Source of the DNA: Hydrogenophaga sp. A37
Lineage (GTDB): Bacteria > Pseudomonadota > Gammaproteobacteria > Burkholderiales > Burkholderiaceae_C
Direction of reading: 5' to 3'
Length of the DNA stretch: 41,320 nucleotides
Assembly: GCF_002001205.1 (NCBI RefSeq)
Contig: NZ_MUNZ01000114.1
Location: forward strand, 1-41,320
Part shown: positions 24,824-33,260 of the stretch, piece by piece
Layout of the letters: the number at the start of each line of letters is the position of its first letter
How positions within the stretch are numbered: position 1 is the first letter of the stretch
The notes under the pieces: generated by a model
Told to the model about the DNA's origin: nothing
What the model saw: only the letters and a program-made list of their open reading frames with translations
The model's database searches: none
Position numbers and translations under genes: made by a program

Positions 24824-25615
24824 ATGCGCTTTTCCCTCAGCCACATCCTGGCCCCCCGCCAATCGCCCGCCGAGTTCTTCGCCATGGCCCGCGCCCTGGG
24901 CGTGACCGACGTCGAAATCCGCAACGACACGCCCAACGTGGTCGGCACCCTGCTGCCGGCCGACGTGAAAGCCGCGGCAGAAGCCGCTGGCGTGAACCTG
25001 CTGTCCATCAACGCGCTGTACCCGTTCAACGTGTGGAACGACGAGCGCCGCGCGCAAACCGAGAAGCTGGCCGACTACGCCGCCGCTTCGGGCGCCAAGG
25101 CTCTGGTGATGTGCCCGCTCAACGATGGCACGCCGGTCTCGCAGGCCGACGTGGTGACCGCGCTCAAGGCCATCAAGCCCATCCTGGAATCGCGTGGCAT
25201 CCAGGGCCTGGTGGAGCCACTGGGCTTCCCGGTGTCCTCGCTGCGCCGCAAGGCCGACGCCATCGCCGCCATCCAAGCCGCTGGCGGTGAAGGCCGGTTC
25301 AAGCTGGTGCACGACACCTTCCACCACCACCTGGCGAGCGAGACCGAGTTCTTCCCCGAGTGGACCGGCCTGGTGCACATCTCCGGCGTCGCCGACGCCG
25401 ACGTGTCGGTGGACCAGATGCTCGACGCCCACCGCGTGCTGGTGGACAAGCGCGACCGCCTGGGCAACGTGCCGCAGATCCGCGCGCTGCAGGCGGCGGG
25501 CTACACCGGCCCGTTCAGCTTCGAGCCCTTCGCCACCGAAGTGCAGGAACTGGCCGACCCGCAAACCGCGCTGGCCGACAGCATGGGCTGGCTGCGCGAG
25601 CAGGTTGCCGCCTGA
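24824..25615 (+). CDS. TIM-barrel isomerase, IolI-like
   Basis: TIM-barrel protein of 263 aa, somewhat shorter than Bacillus IolI (inosose isomerase) but with similar landmarks: EIRNDTPN near strand 2, SINALYPFNVW, VEPLGFP with a metal Glu, HDTFHHH with metal ligands, HISGVAD and a final Glu in SFEPFA. These give the expected Glu-Asp-His-Glu metal site. Probable role: isomerisation of 2-keto-myo-inositol or a related inosose, allowing D-chiro-inositol use. It follows iolG after a repeat-bearing gap of 106 bases and precedes a terminator. Confidence 0.75.
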   Translation: MRFSLSHILAPRQSPAEFFAMARALGVTDVEIRNDTPNVVGTLLPADVKAAAEAAGVNLLSINALYPFNVWNDERRAQTEKLADYAAASGAKALVMCPLNDGTPVSQADVVTALKAIKPILESRGIQGLVEPLGFPVSSLRRKADAIAAIQAAGGEGRFKLVHDTFHHHLASETEFFPEWTGLVHISGVADADVSVDQMLDAHRVLVDKRDRLGNVPQIRALQAAGYTGPFSFEPFATEVQELADPQTALADSMGWLREQVAA

Positions 25616-25637
25616 GTCCGCTCAGTCCCTGACCCGG

Positions 25638-25664
25638 AAAAGGCCAGCGTTCGCTGGCCTTTTT
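25638..25664. terminator. Bidirectional Rho-independent terminator
   Basis: AGGCCAGCG (25641-25649) pairs with CGCTGGCCT (25652-25660) across a two-base TT, with three A residues before and four T after. It lies between convergent genes and can serve both, although the right edge touches the stop codon of the leftward TIM-barrel gene. Confidence 0.85.
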
Positions 25665-26680
25665 CATTGGGGGCTGGTGCTGCGATCAGAGCGGCGCCGC
25701 CATTCCGCCTGCAGCCAGCGCGCGCAGGCGATGTTGTTCTGCCAGATGTCGTAGCGCCCGCCGCCGCCGTAGTCGGGGAAGGGAATGAACTCGCAGCTGA
25801 TCTGTTGGGGGGTGCGCTCGGGGTGCGCCTTCATCTCGGCGAGCAGTTCGAGCACCGCGTCCTTCCAGGTCGTGAGCGCCTGGGCGTCCCAGTCGAGGTG
25901 GAAGCTGCCCGGTGAGGGTTCGGTGAAGGGGTACTGGATCGCGCGGCCCGGGCGGCCGTCAGCGCGCTGCATTGCAGCGTTGCCCGGCACGCCCGGGGCC
26001 ACGCTGCGTGTGTGCGCGTGCACCACCCAGCCGCGGGCCAGCCACTGGCGGTAGAAGCTGTTCGCCTGGCCCGGCGCCAGGCGCGATCTTCCGCCATCGG
26101 CTGAGCCCTGCAGACCGCTGGCCGCGAACTCCTCGTCGTTGCCGATCTTGAACACCAGGTGCGAGTGGTCCAGCGTCAGACGCAGCGGCACGTTCGCACG
26201 CGCCAGCAGTTCGCCCACCGCCTCGACACGGTGGAAGCGCTCGTTCCACATGTCCACGTGCACCTCCATCGAAGGCAGGCAGCCGACGGCGCTGCCGTGC
26301 TCCATTGCGTCCAGAAACCAGTCCGCCACCTCGCGGTCGTTCAGTTCGTGACCATCGGCGTGGCGCGCAAACAGCTGCATGTTGAACAGCCGAGCGCCCA
26401 GCTCGCCGCCGGTGCGCAGGCCCCAGTGCATCAGCGCCTCGTCGCGGCCGGCGCAGAAGATGCCGCCGAGCACGCCGATGGGCACGCCGTGTTCGGCCAC
26501 CCAGTCGCGGTAGGGCACGAAGTCCTCGCGCGGGTCGATGTTCTTCTCGATGTAGTCAAACACGCCGGCCTCGCGCACCCAGCGCAGTCGCGTGGGTGTG
26601 TCGGGCGTGGGCTGGCCGTCGTGCACCAGCACGCCGTCGAGGTTGATGCCGATGGACAGCGGCGGGCACACAACGTTCAT
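25664..26680 (-). CDS. Xylose-isomerase-like TIM-barrel protein coupled to mocF
   Basis: Protein of 338 aa that I do not recognise as any named enzyme. A full TIM-barrel metal site can be read: Glu in SMEVHVDMW, Asp/His in LTLDHSHLVF, His in VVHAHTRS and Glu in ISCEFIPFPD. Longer and more diverged than IolE, IolH or IolI in the same window. Its ATG overlaps the mocF stop by four bases (26677-26680), so it is translationally coupled to the MocDEF oxygenase system and probably acts on the same substrate or its product, for example isomerising or cleaving a demethylated inosose. That role is inference. Confidence 0.8.
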   Translation of the reverse strand: MNVVCPPLSIGINLDGVLVHDGQPTPDTPTRLRWVREAGVFDYIEKNIDPREDFVPYRDWVAEHGVPIGVLGGIFCAGRDEALMHWGLRTGGELGARLFNMQLFARHADGHELNDREVADWFLDAMEHGSAVGCLPSMEVHVDMWNERFHRVEAVGELLARANVPLRLTLDHSHLVFKIGNDEEFAASGLQGSADGGRSRLAPGQANSFYRQWLARGWVVHAHTRSVAPGVPGNAAMQRADGRPGRAIQYPFTEPSPGSFHLDWDAQALTTWKDAVLELLAEMKAHPERTPQQISCEFIPFPDYGGGGRYDIWQNNIACARWLQAEWRRRSDRSTSPQ

Positions 26681-27936
26681 GTCAGCACCGCCGTGCCCGC
26701 GGCCAGCGCCTTGAGCTTCACGGCCAGGTCGTGCAGGTCGGCCGGGCGGGCGTTGATGCGCCGCTCCACCAGCAGGCGAGCGAGCTTGACCTCTTTCAGG
26801 CAGCGGGGGGCCAGGCCCCAGGCGCTCATGCCGACCAGCCGTTCCTGCGCGTCCAGGTGGAAGGCGATGCGGTCACCGCCGCCCAGCTCGCGCACCACCG
26901 TGTGTGTGCCCATCGCCGGCTCGCCGCAGACCTGCAGCTGGTGGTCGTACTGGTCGCTCCAGAACCAGGGCGGCTGGTGCACCACCTCATGGCCGCCCAC
27001 CATGTTGTGCGCCGCCACGCGCGCCTGGGTCTCGGCGTTGAACCAGGTTTCCTGCCGCATGGGCTGGCCCGAGAGCGGCCCCGGGAACTCGGCCACGTCG
27101 CCGGCCGCGAACACCTCGGGCGCGCTGGTGCGCAGGGCGGCGTCCACTACGATGCCTTGCGCCACGGTCAGGCCCGCTGTGCGCGCGAGGGCGGTGGCTG
27201 GCTTCATGCCGATGCCGACCAGCACGGTGTCGGCGTCCACCTGGCTGCCGTCGTTCAGTTGCACGCGCACGCCGCCGGGCTGGCGCGGCACGATGGCGGT
27301 GGGCAGCACGCCCAGCCGCAGGTCCACGCCATGGGCCTGGTGCAGTGCCTGCGCACCGGCGGCAATGTCGGCCGGCACGGCGCGGCCGAGCAGGCGCCGT
27401 GCACCTTCCACCAGGGTCACGGCCATGCCCGCGCGGCGCGCGGACGCGGCGACCTCCAGCCCGATGAAGCCGCCACCGACCACCAGCAGGCGCCGGCCCG
27501 TGCCCAGGCGTTGCGACAGCAGCAGCGCGTCGTCCACGGTGCGCAGCGTCAGCACCTCGGGCAGGTCGGCGCCGGGGATGTCCAGGCAGCGCGCGCTGCC
27601 ACCGGTGGCCAGCAGCAGGCGGTGGTAGGGCAGCACCTGGCCATTGGCCAGTGTGATGCAGCGGCGCGTGGTGTCCAGCGCCGACACGCGCTGCGTGTGC
27701 AGGCGCACGTCGTCGTCGATCAGGGCTTGTGCGCTGCGCAGCTGGCAGGCCCCAGCGGTCTTCTCGCCGGTCAGCAGTTCCTTGGACAGCGGCGGTCGCT
27801 CGTAGGGCAGGTGGCGTTCCATGCCGATCAGGTGGATGCTGCCGGTCCAGCCGGCTTCGCGCAGGGCTTGGGCCGCGCGGCCGCCGCAGTGGCCAGCGCC
27901 GACGATGACCATGCCAGGTGTGGTCGTGTCAGTCAT
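26677..27936 (-). CDS. mocF: Ferredoxin reductase of a Rieske-type system, MocF-like
   Basis: FAD- and NAD(P)H-dependent reductase of 419 aa, passing electrons to the neighbouring Rieske ferredoxin. The first dinucleotide motif is VIVGAGHCGGRAAQ (FAD), the second VVGGGFIGLEVA (NAD), and VFAAGDVAEF near residue 280 is the second FAD contact. Size and domain order match reductases of oxygenase systems such as MocF in rhizobial rhizopine catabolism. It overlaps mocE by eight bases and the following TIM-barrel gene by four. The name is assigned from the mocD-mocE-mocF order. Confidence 0.85.
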   Translation of the reverse strand: MTDTTTPGMVIVGAGHCGGRAAQALREAGWTGSIHLIGMERHLPYERPPLSKELLTGEKTAGACQLRSAQALIDDDVRLHTQRVSALDTTRRCITLANGQVLPYHRLLLATGGSARCLDIPGADLPEVLTLRTVDDALLLSQRLGTGRRLLVVGGGFIGLEVAASARRAGMAVTLVEGARRLLGRAVPADIAAGAQALHQAHGVDLRLGVLPTAIVPRQPGGVRVQLNDGSQVDADTVLVGIGMKPATALARTAGLTVAQGIVVDAALRTSAPEVFAAGDVAEFPGPLSGQPMRQETWFNAETQARVAAHNMVGGHEVVHQPPWFWSDQYDHQLQVCGEPAMGTHTVVRELGGGDRIAFHLDAQERLVGMSAWGLAPRCLKEVKLARLLVERRINARPADLHDLAVKLKALAAGTAVLT

Positions 27937-28258
27937 GGGCGCCTACCGCTTCCAGCAGGATCTGCACCTGGCCTTCGTGCACGCGGGCCGGCCAGGTGCG
28001 CAGGTTCACGCACACCGGCGCGCCCAGCGCGCGGCCGTCGCGGATGTCGAAGCGTCCGTTGTGCTTGGGGCATTCGATCACGTGGTCCATCACCAGGCCG
28101 TCCGCCAGGTGGATCTTTTCGTGGGTGCACAGGCCGTCGGTGGCGTAGACCCGGTCTTCGACGCGGTACACCGCGTAGGTCTTGCCGGCGTGGTCGAAGC
28201 GCAGCACGTCTTCGTCGTCGATCGCGTCCAGCGCGCAGACATCGGTCCAGTGATTCAT
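27929..28258 (-). CDS. mocE: Rieske-type 2Fe-2S ferredoxin, MocE-like
   Basis: Small electron carrier of 109 aa. Both halves of the Rieske cluster site are present: CTHEKIHLADG supplies Cys and His, and ECPKHNGRFD supplies the second Cys and His. MocE in rhizobia is this type of protein and hands electrons to MocD. It starts 31 bases after mocD and overlaps mocF by eight bases, so the three are one transcript. Confidence 0.9.
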   Translation of the reverse strand: MNHWTDVCALDAIDDEDVLRFDHAGKTYAVYRVEDRVYATDGLCTHEKIHLADGLVMDHVIECPKHNGRFDIRDGRALGAPVCVNLRTWPARVHEGQVQILLEAVGAHD

Positions 28259-28289
28259 GGGGTGGTCTCCAGCTTGTGGTTATGGGGTT

Positions 28290-29378
28290 TCAGGGGCGGA
28301 TGGGCAGTGGGCGCGCGATGAAAAAACCGGTGTCTCCGCGCTGGCGCCAGATGGCGGACAGGACTTCGGCCAGGGCCTGCGGCGTGCTGGTGCAGGGCGG
28401 TGGGCAGTCGGCCTTCATCAGCGCGTGCAGCTTCGGCAGCGCGTGGTAGGGCACCAGCGGGAACATGTGGTGCTCCACGTGGTAGTTCATGTTCCAGTAG
28501 AGAAAGCGCAACACCGGCCCCATCCGGATGGTGCGGCTGTTGAGCCGGTGGTCCAGCACGTTCTCGGGCAGGCCGGCGTGCTGCGTCAGGCCCAGCAGGT
28601 GCATCAGCCAGGCGCCGGCCATGCTGGGCAGCGGGCCCAGCAGCAGCAACGGCAGCCAGCTCTGCGTGGCCAGCGCCGCGCCGATGATCAGCCCGTCGGC
28701 CAGCACCCAGGCCCGTGCCGTGCGCACCGCCGACGGCCACGCCATCTCGGGGATGTAGGTCTTCTCTTCGGCGCTGATGTGGCCCACCGCGTGGCGCAGC
28801 GTGGTCCACAGCTCGGTCGGCACGTTCTTGAGCGCAAAGAGATTCAGCAGCAGTGCCGGGATGTCGGGCGGCAGCGTGACGTTGAACTCCGGGTCGCGGC
28901 CGGTCACCAGCGTGTCGGTGTGGTGGCGCGCGTGGCTCCAGCGCCAGCGCGTGGGCCGGCGCGTGAGCTGGAAACACGCCAGCTGGTAGACCACGTCGTT
29001 CATCCAGCGCGTCTTGAAGGCGGTGCCGTGGCCGCACTCGTGCCAGCGGCTGTCGGACGGGCTGCTGTAGAGCGTGGCGTAGAGCAGGTAGGCGGGCAGC
29101 AGCGCCCAGGCGCTCCAGCCCGCGAACCAGCCGTGTACGAACAGCGCGCCCGCGCCCAGGATCAGCGCGTACCAGAGCGTGGTGTCGCGCAGGGCGTGGG
29201 CGTCGTCGCGCTTCATCAGCGCCTTGAGATCGGCGCGCGGCACCGGGCACTGGTACCAGGCGGCGTTCACCAGGCCGGCGGCCTCGGCGCGCCCGCCGGC
29301 GCCGCCGATCAGGCGGTAGTCGTCCCGGGAGCGGCTGGACGGGGTGGGCGAGGCGACGGCGGCACGGGCGGGGGTCAT
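28290..29378 (-). CDS. mocD: Fatty-acid-desaturase-like oxygenase, MocD-like
   Basis: Membrane di-iron enzyme of 362 aa. The three histidine boxes are complete: HECGHGTAF, SHARHHTDT and YHVEHHMF. Hydrophobic segments around residues 70-105 and 200-235 suit the membrane desaturase fold. Although the family is named for fatty acids, MocD of Rhizobium/Sinorhizobium acts with MocE and MocF in rhizopine (3-O-methyl-scyllo-inosamine) catabolism and is believed to carry out oxidative demethylation. Here it heads the mocDEF-TIM-barrel operon in the middle of inositol genes, so the likely substrate is an O-methyl-inositol or rhizopine-like compound. A lipid desaturase is unlikely given the context. 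Confidence 0.85.
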   Translation of the reverse strand: MTPARAAVASPTPSSRSRDDYRLIGGAGGRAEAAGLVNAAWYQCPVPRADLKALMKRDDAHALRDTTLWYALILGAGALFVHGWFAGWSAWALLPAYLLYATLYSSPSDSRWHECGHGTAFKTRWMNDVVYQLACFQLTRRPTRWRWSHARHHTDTLVTGRDPEFNVTLPPDIPALLLNLFALKNVPTELWTTLRHAVGHISAEEKTYIPEMAWPSAVRTARAWVLADGLIIGAALATQSWLPLLLLGPLPSMAGAWLMHLLGLTQHAGLPENVLDHRLNSRTIRMGPVLRFLYWNMNYHVEHHMFPLVPYHALPKLHALMKADCPPPCTSTPQALAEVLSAIWRQRGDTGFFIARPLPIRP

Positions 29379-29415
29379 GGAAAACGGTCTCGTGAGTGAT
29401 TTTCAGGAGTGTCAT

Positions 29416-29439
29416 TGATTCGAAAAAATTTTCCAATCA
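29416..29439. promoter_or_regulatory. Operator in the mocD / lacI divergent promoter
   Basis: A 24-base dyad with TGATT and AATCA outer arms encloses CGAA-AAAATT-TTCC (29421-29434), one base away from GGAA-N6-TTCC. An outer pair, TGTCATT (from 29410) and AATGACA (to 29457), encloses it again. Both can be control sites for mocD (leftward) and the LacI gene (rightward). The gap 29379-29510 has no other gene. Confidence 0.65.
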
Positions 29440-29510
29440 TCAGCCATCAAATGACATCAAAATCCATCAGAATGACGCTACCAGAACTTGCATTTCTGGC
29501 AGGAGCCGGC

Positions 29511-30548
29511 ATGAAACCCAAGGTCACCATCCAGGCCATCGCCGAGGCGGCGGGCGTGAGCACCGCCACGGTGGACCGCGTGCTAAACAGCCGCCTGCCG
29601 GTGCGCGAAGGCACGGCCCTGCGCGTGATCGAAGCGGCCGACCGGCTGGGCTACCACGCGGTGCACCTGATGCGCCAGCGCCTGCCCGCGCGGGCCGCCC
29701 ACCGGCGCCTGGGCTTCTGCCTGCAGAAGCGTTCGTCGCCCTTCTACCAGGCCTTCGCGCTGGCCCTGCGCGACGCTGTCGCACGCCAGACCGACGGGCG
29801 TGGCACGGCCGTGGTCGAGTTCGTGGACGACCTGGAGCCGGCGGTCATTGGCGAGAAGCTGTTGGAACTCGGGCGCCGCTGCGACGCGCTGGGCATGGTG
29901 GCGTTGGACCATCCGCATGTCAACGCTGCGGTGGCCCAGTTGCATGAAGAAGGCCATCCCTGCCTGGCCCTGCTCAGCGACCTGGGTTCACCCCTGCGCC
30001 TGGGCTGCGTGAGCATCGACGACCGTCAGCGCGGGCGCACGGCGGCCTGGGCGGTGCGCCGCCTCTCGCGCGGTGAGGGCGAGGTGGCGGTGTTCATCGG
30101 CAGCCACCGCTACCTCGGGCAGGAACTCAGCGAAATGGCGTTCCGCGCCGCGCTGCGCGAACAGGCCCCTGGGCTGCGCGTGCTGGACGCGCGGGTGAAC
30201 CTGGAAGACGAGCGACTGGGCTACGAAGCCACGCTCGGCCTGCTGGCGCGCCACCCGCAGCTGGTGGGCCTGTACGACACCGGGGGCGGCGCCATGCGCG
30301 GCATCGTGCGGGCATTGCGCGAGGAGGGCGCGGGGCGTGGCATCGTCGTGGTGGCCCACGGCCTCACGCCGGACCACCGGCTGGCGCTCATCGACGGCGT
30401 GATCGACCTCGTGATCCAGACGCCTGTCGGCCCGGTGGCCGAGACCGCCGTGTCTGTGCTGCTGCGCGCGCTGGAGCCCGGCGCGCCGGTGGCCTTTGGC
30501 CAGCCTTTTGTGTTGCCGTTTGAGCTGTACACCGCAGAGAACGTGTGA
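29511..30548 (+). CDS. LacI-family transcriptional regulator next to mocDEF
   Basis: Regulator of 345 aa: helix-turn-helix VTIQAIAEAAGVSTATVDRV and the hinge (ALRVIEAADRLGYH), then a sugar-binding-like effector domain with VSIDDRQRGRTAAW and YDTGGGAMRG. The ATG at 29511 is chosen because AGGAG lies six bases upstream; an earlier GTG at 29409 would overlap the operator. It is divergent from mocD and convergent with the inositol permease. It is probably the specific regulator of the mocDEF operon. Its helix-turn-helix shares TVDRVLN with the other LacI protein in the island, so they may be paralogues. Confidence 0.85.
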   Translation: MKPKVTIQAIAEAAGVSTATVDRVLNSRLPVREGTALRVIEAADRLGYHAVHLMRQRLPARAAHRRLGFCLQKRSSPFYQAFALALRDAVARQTDGRGTAVVEFVDDLEPAVIGEKLLELGRRCDALGMVALDHPHVNAAVAQLHEEGHPCLALLSDLGSPLRLGCVSIDDRQRGRTAAWAVRRLSRGEGEVAVFIGSHRYLGQELSEMAFRAALREQAPGLRVLDARVNLEDERLGYEATLGLLARHPQLVGLYDTGGGAMRGIVRALREEGAGRGIVVVAHGLTPDHRLALIDGVIDLVIQTPVGPVAETAVSVLLRALEPGAPVAFGQPFVLPFELYTAENV

Positions 30549-30558
30549 TCGGACTGCG

Positions 30559-30585
30559 AAAAAAAGAGCCACCCAAAGGTGGCTC
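30559..30585 (-). terminator. Rho-independent terminator of the inositol ABC operon
   Basis: GAGCCACC pairs with GGTGGCTC (30566-30573 with 30578-30585) across CAAA; on the minus strand the stem is followed by seven T residues (30559-30565). It ends the ibpA-iatA-iatP operon 29 bases after the permease stop. Confidence 0.9.
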
Positions 30586-30614
30586 ATAAGGGCTGTGAAG
30601 ACAACCAATGAAAC

Positions 30615-31637
30615 TCAGGCGCGGCGCTTGCGGTTGCGGTACTGGTCAGCCACCACAGCGGCCACGATGATCGCGCCCTTGACCATCTCCTGGTAGTAGG
30701 CGTCGATGCGGATGAAGGTGAAGCCCGAGGTCATCACGCCGAGGATCAGCACGCCGATCACGGTGCCGGTGATGCGGCCCTTGCCGCCCACCAGCGAGGT
30801 GCCGCCGATCACCACGGCCGCGATCGCGTCCAGCTCGTACATCACGCCCATGCTGGACTGGCCCGAGATGGCGCGGGCGGCGGTCACGGTGCCGGCGATG
30901 CCCGCCAGCAGGCCGGCGATGGTGTAGACCCAGATCAGGTGGCGGTTGACGTTGATGCCCGAGACGATGGCCGCTTGGCGGTTGGCGCCGATGGCGTAGG
31001 TGAATTTGCCGAAGCGCGTGTAGCGCAGGATGACGTGGAAGATCAGGGCAATGATCAGGAACAGGTACACCGGGTTGGCGCCCGAGCCGATCCAGGCGAA
31101 GTCGTCCGTCAGCATCGACACAGGCATACCGCCGGTGAACCACTTGGCGAAACCGCGCGCGGCCACCATGGTGCCCAGCGTCGCGATGAAGGGCGGGATC
31201 ATGGTGTAGGCGATCAGCGAGCCGTTGATGCAGCCGATGACCAGCCCCGTGAACGCGCCTGCCAGGATCGGCCAGAAGATGGGCAGATCCACCAGCGCCG
31301 GGAACACGGCACGCGGGAAGTCGGACACTTGCGCCAGGCTGGCCGCGACCACCGCCGAGGCGGCCACCACCGAGCCGGACGACAGGTCGATGCCGCTGGT
31401 GATGATCACGAGGTTGACGCCGATGGCGATGATGCCGATCACCGCCATCTGCAGGATGATGATCTGCAGGCGGTCCAGGTTGAACAGGAAGCTCTGGTCG
31501 TTGATGACCCAGCCGAGCACTTCAAACAGCGCGCAGATGCCGGCCAGCACGAGGAAGATGCTGGCCTCTTGCGGCAGCTTGAATTTGGAGGGGGTGGCGA
31601 GGGAGGACATGGTGGTCTTCGCGGTGGTGGTGTTCAT
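30615..31637 (-). CDS. iatP: Inositol ABC transporter permease, IatP-like
   Basis: Inner-membrane permease of 340 aa of the RbsC/XylH/IatP group, with about eight to ten hydrophobic segments and a cytoplasmic N-terminus (MNTTTAKTT). Family motifs: ITSGIDLSSGSVVA, the long IGANRQAAIVSGINVNR loop (EAA-like, ATPase contact) and VIGGTSLVGGKGRI. It is third in the ibpA-iatA-iatP operon, 14 bases after the ATPase gene. Caulobacter IatP in the same order carries myo-inositol, and the surrounding iol genes support that here. Confidence 0.9.
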   Translation of the reverse strand: MNTTTAKTTMSSLATPSKFKLPQEASIFLVLAGICALFEVLGWVINDQSFLFNLDRLQIIILQMAVIGIIAIGVNLVIITSGIDLSSGSVVAASAVVAASLAQVSDFPRAVFPALVDLPIFWPILAGAFTGLVIGCINGSLIAYTMIPPFIATLGTMVAARGFAKWFTGGMPVSMLTDDFAWIGSGANPVYLFLIIALIFHVILRYTRFGKFTYAIGANRQAAIVSGINVNRHLIWVYTIAGLLAGIAGTVTAARAISGQSSMGVMYELDAIAAVVIGGTSLVGGKGRITGTVIGVLILGVMTSGFTFIRIDAYYQEMVKGAIIVAAVVADQYRNRKRRA

Positions 31638-31651
31638 GGGGACTCCGGGGG

Positions 31652-33190
31652 TCACTTGGCGGCCAGGTCCATCACGCTGACCTGGGTGGCTTCGGAACGG
31701 TCAAGGATGCCGGTGATGCGGCCCTGGTGCATGACCGCGACGCGGTCGCTCATGCCCAGCACCTCGGGCATTTCAGAAGAAATCATCAGGATGGCCACTC
31801 CCTGGCCGGCGAGTTCGCTCACCAGTTTGTGGATCTCGGCCTTGGCGCCCACATCGATGCCGCGCGTGGGTTCGTCGAGGATCAGGATCTTGGGGTTGGT
31901 CAACAGCCAGCGCGCGACCAGCACCTTTTGCTGGTTGCCACCCGAGAGGTTCTGGATGATCTCCTGCATGTCGGGCGTCTTCACGCGCAAGCGCCTGGCC
32001 ATCTCGATCGCGTCTTTGGTCAGCTGGGCGCTTTGCACGAACCCGGCCTTGTTGACGTAGCGCTGGTTGAGCACGGCCATTTCGGCGTTGGTCTGGATGT
32101 CCAGGCACAAAAAGCAGCCGGTGTCTTTGCGGTCTTCGGTCAGGAAGGCCATGCCATGGCCCATGGCCACTGCCGGGGTGTTGATCTTCACCACCTCACC
32201 CCGGATGCTGATGCTGCCACTGGTGGCGGGTGTCACGCCAAACAGCGTCTCGGCCACGTTGGAGCGGCCCGAGCCCACCAGGCCGGCCAGGCCCAGGATC
32301 TCGCCCGCGCGGATGTCGAAGGACACGTCTTCAAACACGCCTTTGAGGCACAGGTTCTTGACCGACAGCACGACCTCGCCGATGGGCACGGTTTCCTTGG
32401 GGAACATCTGCGTGATCTCGCGACCCACCATCATCTTGATGATGTCGTCGCGCGTCACATCGCTGGACGCGTGGGTGGCGATGTACTGGCCGTCGCGGAA
32501 CACCGAGAACTCGTCGGCGATCTCGAACAGCTCGTTCATCTTGTGGGTGATGTAGATGATCCCTTTCCCCTGCGCGCGCAGCGTGCGGATGATGTCGAAC
32601 AGGTGCGCCACTTCGGTCTCGGTCAGCGCCGAGGTGGGCTCGTCCATGATCAGCACGTCCGAGTTGTAGGACACGGCCTTGGCGATCTCCACCATCTGGC
32701 GGCTCGCCACCGACAGGGTCTGGATCTCGACCAGCGGGTCGATGTGGATGTTCAGGCGCGCGAACAGGTCTTCGGTGCGGCGCCTGAGTTCGGCGTGGTC
32801 CACAAAGCCGAAACGGTTCTTGGGTTCGCGGGTGATCCACACGTTCTCAGCCACCGTCATGTGCGGCATCAGGTTGAGTTCCTGGTGGATCATGGCGATG
32901 CCCTGGCTCAGCGCATCGATGGGCGACTTGAGCGTGACGGGCTGGCCCTTGAGGCGTATCTCGCCTTTGTCCGGCGTGTAGACGCCGGCAATGATCTTCA
33001 TCAGTGTGGACTTGCCCGCGCCGTTTTCGCCCATCAGGGCGTGCACCGTGCCGGCCCGAAGCTGGAAACCGACGTTGTCCAGCGCGACCACGCCGGGGAA
33101 GGCCTTGCGGATGCCCCGGATTTCGAGCAGCGGTGTGGATGAGGCCTGGCCGCCCGCAGCGGGGCGTTCCAGGGTGGCGGGGTCTGACAT
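31652..33190 (-). CDS. iatA: Inositol ABC transporter ATP-binding protein, IatA-like
   Basis: Two-domain sugar ABC ATPase of 512 aa. N-terminal domain: Walker [10 protein letters not shown], signature LSVASRQ, Walker [10 protein letters not shown]-terminal domain: degenerate P-loop GLVGSGRSN, signature LSGGNQQ, Walker B LILDEPTR. The ATG at 33190 has GGAGAC upstream; an upstream in-frame start lacks a ribosome site. Between it and the binding-protein gene lies a perfect hairpin. Role: energises inositol uptake with the neighbouring permease and periplasmic protein. Confidence 0.9.
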   Translation of the reverse strand: MSDPATLERPAAGGQASSTPLLEIRGIRKAFPGVVALDNVGFQLRAGTVHALMGENGAGKSTLMKIIAGVYTPDKGEIRLKGQPVTLKSPIDALSQGIAMIHQELNLMPHMTVAENVWITREPKNRFGFVDHAELRRRTEDLFARLNIHIDPLVEIQTLSVASRQMVEIAKAVSYNSDVLIMDEPTSALTETEVAHLFDIIRTLRAQGKGIIYITHKMNELFEIADEFSVFRDGQYIATHASSDVTRDDIIKMMVGREITQMFPKETVPIGEVVLSVKNLCLKGVFEDVSFDIRAGEILGLAGLVGSGRSNVAETLFGVTPATSGSISIRGEVVKINTPAVAMGHGMAFLTEDRKDTGCFLCLDIQTNAEMAVLNQRYVNKAGFVQSAQLTKDAIEMARRLRVKTPDMQEIIQNLSGGNQQKVLVARWLLTNPKILILDEPTRGIDVGAKAEIHKLVSELAGQGVAILMISSEMPEVLGMSDRVAVMHQGRITGILDRSEATQVSVMDLAAK

Positions 33191-33221
33191 GGTGACGGTC
33201 TCCTGGCTCAAAAAGGACAAA

Positions 33222-33247
33222 CAGGGCGACCCACCAGGGTCGCCCTG
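33222..33247 (-). other. Stem-loop between ibpA and iatA
   Basis: An 11-bp perfect stem (33222-33232 with 33237-33247, loop of four) follows the ibpA stop by 13 bases. On the minus strand TTTGTCCTTTTTG follows, a broken T-tract, so partial termination or 3'-end protection of the ibpA message is plausible. Confidence 0.75.
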
Positions 33248-33260
33248 CGGCGAAGAACGG

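Noticed and set aside
28290..29378. Fatty acid desaturase acting on membrane lipids
   Set aside because: It is in an operon with a Rieske ferredoxin, its reductase and a TIM-barrel protein inside an inositol island; MocD fits better. Lipid desaturation is not formally excluded.
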